From an uncultured Prochlorococcus sp. (GTDB lineage Bacteria; Cyanobacteriota; Cyanobacteriia; PCC-6307; Cyanobiaceae), in the NCBI GenBank assembly GCA_902535185.1, contig CACAST010000005.1, forward strand, positions 1 through 51,435: a DNA stretch of 51,435 bases, written 5' to 3'. How positions within the stretch are numbered: position 1 is the stretch's first letter; every line of letters starts with the position of its first letter. This document shows, one piece after another, positions 46,529 to 51,435 of the stretch. The notes beneath the pieces are model-generated. The model made no database searches and was not told where the DNA came from. It worked only from the letters and a program-made list of their open reading frames with translations. The position numbers and the translations under genes were made by a program.

Positions 46529-46840
46529 ATGGCTACAGAAACAATGGGTATCGCTCTCGGCATGATCGAGACACGCGGACTTGTACCTGCAATCGAAGCA
46601 GCAGACGCAATGACAAAGGCAGCAGAAGTTCGCCTTATTGGTCGTGAATTTGTTGGTGGCGGATATGTCACAGTATTAGTTAGAGGCGAAACAGGCGCAG
46701 TTAACGCAGCTGTAAGAGCTGGTGCTGATGCTTGTGAAAGAGTTGGTGACGGTTTAGTTGCTGCTCATATTATTGCTCGTCCTCATAGAGAAGTTGAACC
46801 TGCTCTAGGTAACGGTGAATTTCTTGGTCAAAAGGACTAA
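46529..46840 (+). CDS. csoS1: Major carboxysome shell protein CsoS1 (BMC domain)
   Basis: Forms the hexagonal tiles of the alpha-carboxysome facets. The 103-residue single BMC domain starts MATETMGIALGMIETRGLVP and contains GGGYVTVLVRGETGAVNAAV and VAAHIIARPHREVE. First gene of the operon csoS1-cbbL-cbbS-csoS2-csoS3, 69 bases before cbbL. Its codons are richer in G+C than those of most neighbours, in line with very high expression or with the known foreign origin of the alpha-carboxysome genes. Assignment is certain. Confidence 0.98.
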   Translation: MATETMGIALGMIETRGLVPAIEAADAMTKAAEVRLIGREFVGGGYVTVLVRGETGAVNAAVRAGADACERVGDGLVAAHIIARPHREVEPALGNGEFLGQKD

Positions 46841-46909
46841 TTAAGTAAAGCAAGATTTATAAATTTTGCATAATAATTATTTTCCCTAAAAAGACCTAAA
46901 TTTATCCTT

Positions 46910-48325
46910 ATGAGTAAGAAGTATGACGCAGGGGTAAAGGAGTACAGAGATACCTACTGGACTCCAGAATATGTCCCCCTAGACACCGATTTACTAGCCT
47001 GTTTCAAATGTACAGGTCAGGAGGGTGTTCCAAGAGAAGAAGTTGCAGCTGCTGTTGCCGCTGAATCTTCAACAGGTACTTGGTCAACAGTTTGGTCCGA
47101 GTTACTTACTGACTTAGAATTTTATAAAGGACGTTGTTATCGAATCGAAGACGTCCCTGGAGATCCTGAAGCTTTCTATGCTTTTATTGCATATCCTTTA
47201 GATCTTTTTGAAGAAGGTTCAATTACAAACGTATTAACATCTCTTGTAGGAAACGTTTTTGGATTTAAAGCTCTAAGACATCTACGTCTAGAAGATATTA
47301 GATTCCCAATTGCTTTCATTAAAACTTGCGGTGGTCCACCAAACGGAATCGTAGTTGAAAGAGATCGACTTAACAAATACGGAAGACCTCTACTTGGTTG
47401 TACCATCAAACCTAAATTAGGATTATCTGGTAAAAACTACGGTCGAGTTGTATATGAATGTCTTAGAGGCGGTCTTGATTTAACTAAGGATGATGAGAAT
47501 ATTAATTCTCAACCATTTCAACGTTGGAGAGAAAGATTTGAGTTTGTTGCAGAAGCAGTTAAGCTTGCTCAACGAGAAACTGGAGAAGTTAAAGGTCACT
47601 ATCTAAACTGTACTGCTAACACTCCTGAAGAACTCTATGAAAGAGCTGAATTTGCAAAAGAGCTAGATATGCCAATCATCATGCATGATTATATAACTGG
47701 TGGTTTTACTGCAAATACTGGATTAGCAAACTGGTGTCGTAAAAATGGCATGCTTCTTCATATTCATAGAGCGATGCATGCTGTTATTGATAGACATCCA
47801 AAACACGGTATCCATTTCAGGGTTCTAGCAAAATGTTTGAGACTCTCCGGAGGAGATCAATTACATACTGGAACTGTTGTTGGAAAACTAGAAGGTGATC
47901 GTCAAACAACTCTTGGTTACATTGATAACTTAAGAGAGTCATTCGTTCCCGAAGATAGATCAAGAGGTAATTTCTTTGATCAAGATTGGGGTTCAATGCC
48001 AGGAGTATTTGCTGTCGCATCAGGTGGTATTCACGTATGGCATATGCCTGCACTCCTAGCGATTTTTGGAGATGATTCTTGTCTTCAGTTTGGTGGAGGA
48101 ACACATGGTCATCCATGGGGTTCAGCTGCAGGAGCTGCAGCTAACAGAGTTGCTTTAGAAGCTTGTGTAAAAGCCCGTAATGCTGGTCGCGAAATCGAAA
48201 AAGAGAGTAGAGACATTCTTATGGAAGCTGCTAAGCATAGTCCTGAATTAGCTATTGCTCTAGAAACTTGGAAGGAAATTAAGTTTGAGTTTGACACTGT
48301 CGACAAGCTTGATGTTCAGGGTTAA
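46910..48325 (+). CDS. cbbL: RuBisCO large subunit (form IA)
   Basis: Carboxylates ribulose 1,5-bisphosphate inside the carboxysome. The 471-residue protein has the active-site segments [30 protein letters not shown] (with the carbamylated Lys), and [12 protein letters not shown], then [17 protein letters not shown] (loop 6). The N-terminus [15 protein letters not shown] is typical of form IA, as found with alpha-carboxysomes. An 89-base gap with two hairpins separates it from cbbS. Assignment is certain. Confidence 0.99.
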   Translation: MSKKYDAGVKEYRDTYWTPEYVPLDTDLLACFKCTGQEGVPREEVAAAVAAESSTGTWSTVWSELLTDLEFYKGRCYRIEDVPGDPEAFYAFIAYPLDLFEEGSITNVLTSLVGNVFGFKALRHLRLEDIRFPIAFIKTCGGPPNGIVVERDRLNKYGRPLLGCTIKPKLGLSGKNYGRVVYECLRGGLDLTKDDENINSQPFQRWRERFEFVAEAVKLAQRETGEVKGHYLNCTANTPEELYERAEFAKELDMPIIMHDYITGGFTANTGLANWCRKNGMLLHIHRAMHAVIDRHPKHGIHFRVLAKCLRLSGGDQLHTGTVVGKLEGDRQTTLGYIDNLRESFVPEDRSRGNFFDQDWGSMPGVFAVASGGIHVWHMPALLAIFGDDSCLQFGGGTHGHPWGSAAGAAANRVALEACVKARNAGREIEKESRDILMEAAKHSPELAIALETWKEIKFEFDTVDKLDVQG

Positions 48326-48339
48326 CTCAAGTTTCGAAA

Positions 48340-48388
48340 TTGAGGAGATTTATTCTCCTCAAACTTATTAAAATCTCGTTTTTACGAG
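48340..48388 (+). promoter_or_regulatory. Two hairpins between cbbL and cbbS
   Basis: TTGAGGAGA (48340-48348) pairs perfectly with TCTCCTCAA (48354-48362), a 9-bp stem with a 5-base loop 14 bases after the cbbL stop. CTCGT (48375-48379) pairs with ACGAG (48384-48388), with a 4-base loop. No strong T-run follows the first, so RNA processing or 3'-end protection is more likely than termination. Confidence 0.6.
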
Positions 48389-48414
48389 TAATTTCATTCA
48401 CATTTTGATTAATT

Positions 48415-48756
48415 ATGCCTTTCCAGAGCACAGTAAGCGACTATCAAACAGTTGCAACCCTGGAAACATTCGGTTTTTTACCACCGATGACCCAGGAAGA
48501 AATATATGACCAAATTGCGTACATTATTGCTCAAGGTTGGAGTCCAGTTATTGAGCATGTTCATCCTAGTGGATGTATGCAAACTTATTGGTCTTATTGG
48601 AAACTCCCATTTTTTGGGGAAAAAGATCTTAACTTGATCGTGAGCGAATTAGAGGCATGCCATAGAGCATACCCTGATCATCATGTAAGAATCATCGGAT
48701 ACGATGCTTACACTCAAAGTCAAGGAACAGCTTTTGTAGTTTTCCAAGGACGTTAA
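48415..48756 (+). CDS. cbbS: RuBisCO small subunit (form IA)
   Basis: The small subunit caps the L8 core of form I RuBisCO. At 113 residues the length is normal for alpha-type enzymes. It has ETFGFLPPMTQEEIYDQI near residue 17, YWKLPFFGE near 62, and VRIIGYDAYTQSQGTAFVV at the end. No clear Shine-Dalgarno site precedes the ATG. It lies between two hairpin regions, so its stability and dose relative to cbbL and csoS2 may be set at the RNA level. Assignment is certain. Confidence 0.98.
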   Translation: MPFQSTVSDYQTVATLETFGFLPPMTQEEIYDQIAYIIAQGWSPVIEHVHPSGCMQTYWSYWKLPFFGEKDLNLIVSELEACHRAYPDHHVRIIGYDAYTQSQGTAFVVFQGR

Positions 48757-48779
48757 AGCTACTTATCGTAGTTAATATC

Positions 48780-48807
48780 TTTCTCCAAAACATTTTTTTT
48801 GGAGAAA
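48780..48807 (+). terminator. Strong hairpin between cbbS and csoS2 (attenuator or processing site)
   Basis: TTTCTCCAAAA (48780-48790) pairs perfectly with TTTTGGAGAAA (48797-48807), an 11-bp stem with a 6-base loop, 24 bases after the cbbS stop and 32 bases before the csoS2 start. GTTTTTC follows, a short T-run. It could act as a partial terminator so that RuBisCO is made in excess over CsoS2. Confidence 0.6.
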
Positions 48808-48838
48808 GTTTTTCAAAAGAGTTTCACATTTGAAGATT

Positions 48839-51133
48839 ATGTCAAAAAAAACCAGTAGAGAGATTGCACTTGAAAGAAGAAAGGCGATGAGTGATAGCGG
48901 TAAAAAAGCTGCTGCTTATTCTTCAACTACCAAAGATAGAGTTCGATCTTCTCAAGATATACAGATTTCTGGGACTCAGTCTTCTCCTAATAATCATAAT
49001 ATTTCAAAACCAGCTTCAAAACATATTCCAAAAACTCAAGTAAACAGAAATTCTTCAACAACTTTATCTAGTAAAGAGTTAGTAATAGAGAGAAGAAAAG
49101 CAATGTCTACCCATGGAAAATCAGCTATAACTTCATCCGATAGAACGCGTACTGATGTTAAAAAAGAAAGTCCTGTAAACATAGTTAATCCAACTATAAA
49201 TAAAAATCAAGAAAGTCAGGATTCGACCAGTACAGAATCTAAGTCCCTCAAACCTAGCGTTAAGAGAAGAATTAATCAGAAGAGAAAGCCTATTACTAAT
49301 ACAAGTAGAGATATTGTTTTAGCGAGAAGAGAAGCTCAATCTAAGCATGGTAAATCAGCAACTAAACAAAATACCAGTGCCGCTTCTTTAGCTAGAAGAG
49401 GAGATCCAGATTTAAGTAGTAGAGAAATTTCTCAGAGAGTGAGAGAGTTAAGAAGTAAAACTGGTGCTACAGGCAAAAAAGGTAATGGTAAATGTAGACC
49501 ATGTGGTCCAAATAAAAATGGCGCCAAACAAAATATTGCAGATGCTAGCTGGAAAGTTGGTAAAAGTGAAACTGATTCAGGGCAAATAGTGACTGGAACA
49601 CAAGCTAATAGATCTGTAAAAACTACAGGTAATGAAGCAAGTACATGTAGAACAGTTACAGGCACCCAATACATGGGAGCAGAAGTTGTTGATCAATTTT
49701 GTCAAGATAGACCAAGTTATAAACAACCACTTAGATCTACTGTTACTGCAACAACATCAGGAAATAAAGTGACTGGGAATGAAGTTGGTAGATCTGATAG
49801 GGTCACAGGCGATGAGCCAGGGACTTGTAAAAACCTTACAGGTACTGAATATGTATCTTCTAATCAATCACAGAAGTATTGTGGTGATGTTCCAAAAAAC
49901 CCTTCAAAGGTTAAACACAGTACTACAACCGATGGATTAAAAGTATCTGGATCACTTCCTGGTAGATCAACCCTAGTTACTGGAGATGAATCAGGTTCTG
50001 GACATCAGTTAACTGGAGATCAATATCTTGGCTCTGAGCCAAATCCAAAAGGCAAAGCATTTGAAAAAGTAGGTAGTTACAACACTCTTAATGGGAATAA
50101 TGTAACTGGTACAGGGGTTGGAAGATCAGACCATATGACAGGCAATGAACATGGGAGTTGTAAGAATGTAACTGGCGATGAATATATAGGATCTCAACAA
50201 TACGAGAAGTTTTGCGGTTTAAAACCAAAACCAGAAGCTAGAAAAGTAGGTTTAAGCCTTTCTGCAAAGTCAAATTTAATAAGCGGCACTATGACAGGAA
50301 GATCAGAAATAGTAACTGGAGATGAACCAGGTTCATGCAAAGTGTTAACAGGAACACCATATGCAGGCTTAGATCAGATTAAAGAGAATTGTAATACTGA
50401 AACTTCTGAAGATATGAAATCAAGAGCAACAGTTAATTCTGGAAATAATTCAAATGCCAGACTTACAGGACAACAACCAGGAATTGGCGGAGTAATGACC
50501 GGTGCTAAGAAAGGTGCTTGTAAAAACCTAACAGGTACTCCTTATGTTGGTGGAGATCAGTTCTCACAATCTTGTGATAATCCTCCAAATGATACTGCTT
50601 ATGCTAATCCGGAAAAGTCAGCAGGTAACACTTGGAACGAATTCTCCGTTAAATCACCATCAAGAGATAAATATTCTGAAAAAAATACTCAAGGTGTTAC
50701 TGGCAATGAATATGAAAATGGTTCAAAGGTGACAGGACCTTTTGATATGGCAGTTGATAAGGTCACTGGTACTGAAAAATTTAGATTTGAACCGAATAAA
50801 AATATTACTTATAAACAAAAAATGGAAATTGAAGAGGCAGATCGTGCTGCAAAGACACCAGAAAAAAGAGTCGCATCAAGGATTACTGGTGAAGGACAAT
50901 CAGTGGGAAACGTAACTGGTGATGATTGGGATCGCGGTGATAAGGTAACAGGCACAGAGGGAGCTTCTTCTAGGAAGCGAAATCCATCAAGAGCAGGATT
51001 CATGAGTGCAATGCCCCCTATGGAAATAAAAAGAAATGAGGAAACAGAAAAACCAGATTTCTTGATAACTGGATCTAGTGGTAATACTCGCGAGGGACAA
51101 CTTGTTACCTTTTCAGGTGGTGCAAGAGGTTAA
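48839..51133 (+). CDS. csoS2: Carboxysome assembly scaffold CsoS2
   Basis: An intrinsically disordered scaffold that joins RuBisCO to the shell in alpha-carboxysomes. I use ATG 48839 (764 residues); an in-frame TTG lies three codons earlier. The N-terminal region has four RuBisCO-binding helices with the SREIALERRKAMS pattern, near residues 6, 78, 156 and 194. About six middle repeats (roughly 235-590) carry VTG, TGDEPG, TGT and often Cys pairs (GTCKNLTGTEY type). The third repeat, with SGSGHQLTGDQY, lacks the Cys. The C-terminal region anchors to the shell and ends VTFSGGARG. No frameshift site is evident. Confidence 0.96.
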   Translation: MSKKTSREIALERRKAMSDSGKKAAAYSSTTKDRVRSSQDIQISGTQSSPNNHNISKPASKHIPKTQVNRNSSTTLSSKELVIERRKAMSTHGKSAITSSDRTRTDVKKESPVNIVNPTINKNQESQDSTSTESKSLKPSVKRRINQKRKPITNTSRDIVLARREAQSKHGKSATKQNTSAASLARRGDPDLSSREISQRVRELRSKTGATGKKGNGKCRPCGPNKNGAKQNIADASWKVGKSETDSGQIVTGTQANRSVKTTGNEASTCRTVTGTQYMGAEVVDQFCQDRPSYKQPLRSTVTATTSGNKVTGNEVGRSDRVTGDEPGTCKNLTGTEYVSSNQSQKYCGDVPKNPSKVKHSTTTDGLKVSGSLPGRSTLVTGDESGSGHQLTGDQYLGSEPNPKGKAFEKVGSYNTLNGNNVTGTGVGRSDHMTGNEHGSCKNVTGDEYIGSQQYEKFCGLKPKPEARKVGLSLSAKSNLISGTMTGRSEIVTGDEPGSCKVLTGTPYAGLDQIKENCNTETSEDMKSRATVNSGNNSNARLTGQQPGIGGVMTGAKKGACKNLTGTPYVGGDQFSQSCDNPPNDTAYANPEKSAGNTWNEFSVKSPSRDKYSEKNTQGVTGNEYENGSKVTGPFDMAVDKVTGTEKFRFEPNKNITYKQKMEIEEADRAAKTPEKRVASRITGEGQSVGNVTGDDWDRGDKVTGTEGASSRKRNPSRAGFMSAMPPMEIKRNEETEKPDFLITGSSGNTREGQLVTFSGGARG

Positions 51134-51140
51134 CTAAATA

Positions 51141-51435
51141 ATGCCTTTAAGAGGACTGGCTAAAGCCAAGAACTTCACATTGGGGCCAACCGCTCCGATG
51201 AAAACTTTTACTGAAAATATCCATATACAAACTAAAGATTCAAATAATTTTCGAAATTCTGGAAATTCCCATAAATTAACCAATAATATTCAAAATGAAA
51301 ATCTATTTAGGTATGAAAGCAAAATAAAAAGTGATTTTGACGAAATTGTTCCAACTCTCAAGGAAATTGCCCGAATTCAACATCACGAAGATTTTATAAA
51401 TAAAGCTCAGAAAATATCAAGAAAAAATTTGGGAA
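51141..51435 (+). CDS. csoS3: Carboxysomal carbonic anhydrase CsoS3 (CsoSCA), 3' part outside window
   Basis: The start of the zinc carbonic anhydrase that turns bicarbonate into CO2 inside the alpha-carboxysome. The ATG lies 8 bases after the csoS2 stop. The first 98 codons begin MPLRGLAKAKNFTLGPTAP and run through a Asn/Lys-rich, probably disordered region to IVPTLKEIARIQHHEDF, which leads into the helical N-terminal domain. The catalytic domain is not in the window, so the call rests on operon order and this N-terminal resemblance. Confidence 0.85.
   Translation, partial: MPLRGLAKAKNFTLGPTAPMKTFTENIHIQTKDSNNFRNSGNSHKLTNNIQNENLFRYESKIKSDFDEIVPTLKEIARIQHHEDFINKAQKISRKNLG

Noticed and set aside
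49560-50600. CRISPR-like or nucleotide repeat array
   Set aside because: The repeats are protein-level repeats of CsoS2, imperfect in DNA and in frame; no constant spacer length.
48839-51133. Programmed frameshift making a short CsoS2
   Set aside because: Known in other alpha-carboxysome bacteria, but I found no convincing slippery site followed by a stem here; the long frame is uninterrupted.

Overview
The window is a stretch of cyanobacterial chromosome that looks like high-light-adapted Prochlorococcus. The base composition is very AT-rich and the genes are tightly packed. It carries an alpha-carboxysome operon with form IA RuBisCO (csoS1, cbbL, cbbS, csoS2, csoS3) and the accessory shell gene csoS1D. 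It also has PsaM, Psb27, a ferrochelatase with a chlorophyll-binding tail, both protochlorophyllide reductases, and the cyanobacterial alkane pair ado/aar. The iron ligands of ADO (E45, E73, H76, E128, E157, H160) and the gate residues of CsoS1D (E120, R121) fall at the positions I know from characterised Prochlorococcus proteins. No prophage, transposon, CRISPR array, rRNA or tRNA was seen.

Layout. 1-9 kb: 3' part of priA, a TPR/DUF3153-type membrane protein, argB, a DUF2854 protein, ssb, cobK, cutA, a PfkB kinase, purA and psb27. 9-19.5 kb: proS, a small HTH-like protein, a ppa/Spx-like/lepB run, a tandem histidine phosphatase, a CPBP protease, an FtsL-like bitopic protein overlapping ftsI, and transaldolase. 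19.5-25 kb: a ChlP-like flavoprotein, frr, pyrH, cobO, a solitary tyrosine recombinase, and hemH. 25-30.4 kb: ilvB, a secreted degenerate nuclease-fold protein, and a minus-strand run of an S1-domain protein, Tab2 and a YfiH/laccase-domain protein. 30.5-35 kb: a creatininase-family enzyme, ado, aar, accA and an SDR. 35-38.6 kb: folE, trpF, an M50 protease and a lipoate ligase. 38.7-44.7 kb: psaM, a bitopic protein, light-dependent por, then chlL, chlB and chlN on the other strand. 44.8-51.4 kb: csoS1D, rdgB and the carboxysome operon, cut off inside csoS3.

How they work together. Three themes recur: building photosystems and chlorophyll (hemH, por, chlLBN, psaM, psb27, Tab2), fixing carbon in a protein shell (csoS/cbb genes), and turning acyl-ACP into fatty aldehyde and alkane next to the enzyme that commits carbon to fatty acids (ado, aar, accA).

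Most interesting signals. (1) The 327-bp gap upstream of csoS1 holds a GC-rich, hairpin-forming island, a 14-bp direct repeat shared with the csoS1 leader, and a cluster of ATAAGT/ACTTAT half-sites, one pair forming a palindrome on a likely -10 box. (2) The YfiH-family gene is open and conserved upstream of its first canonical start codon, which would leave out a metal-binding His; an ATA codon correctly spaced from AGGAG is a possible start. (3) A bitopic coiled-coil protein sits where FtsL would be. (4) Psb27 lacks the lipobox cysteine. (5) A lone tyrosine recombinase has a complete active site and no mobile element. (6) Hairpins lie between cbbL/cbbS and cbbS/csoS2.
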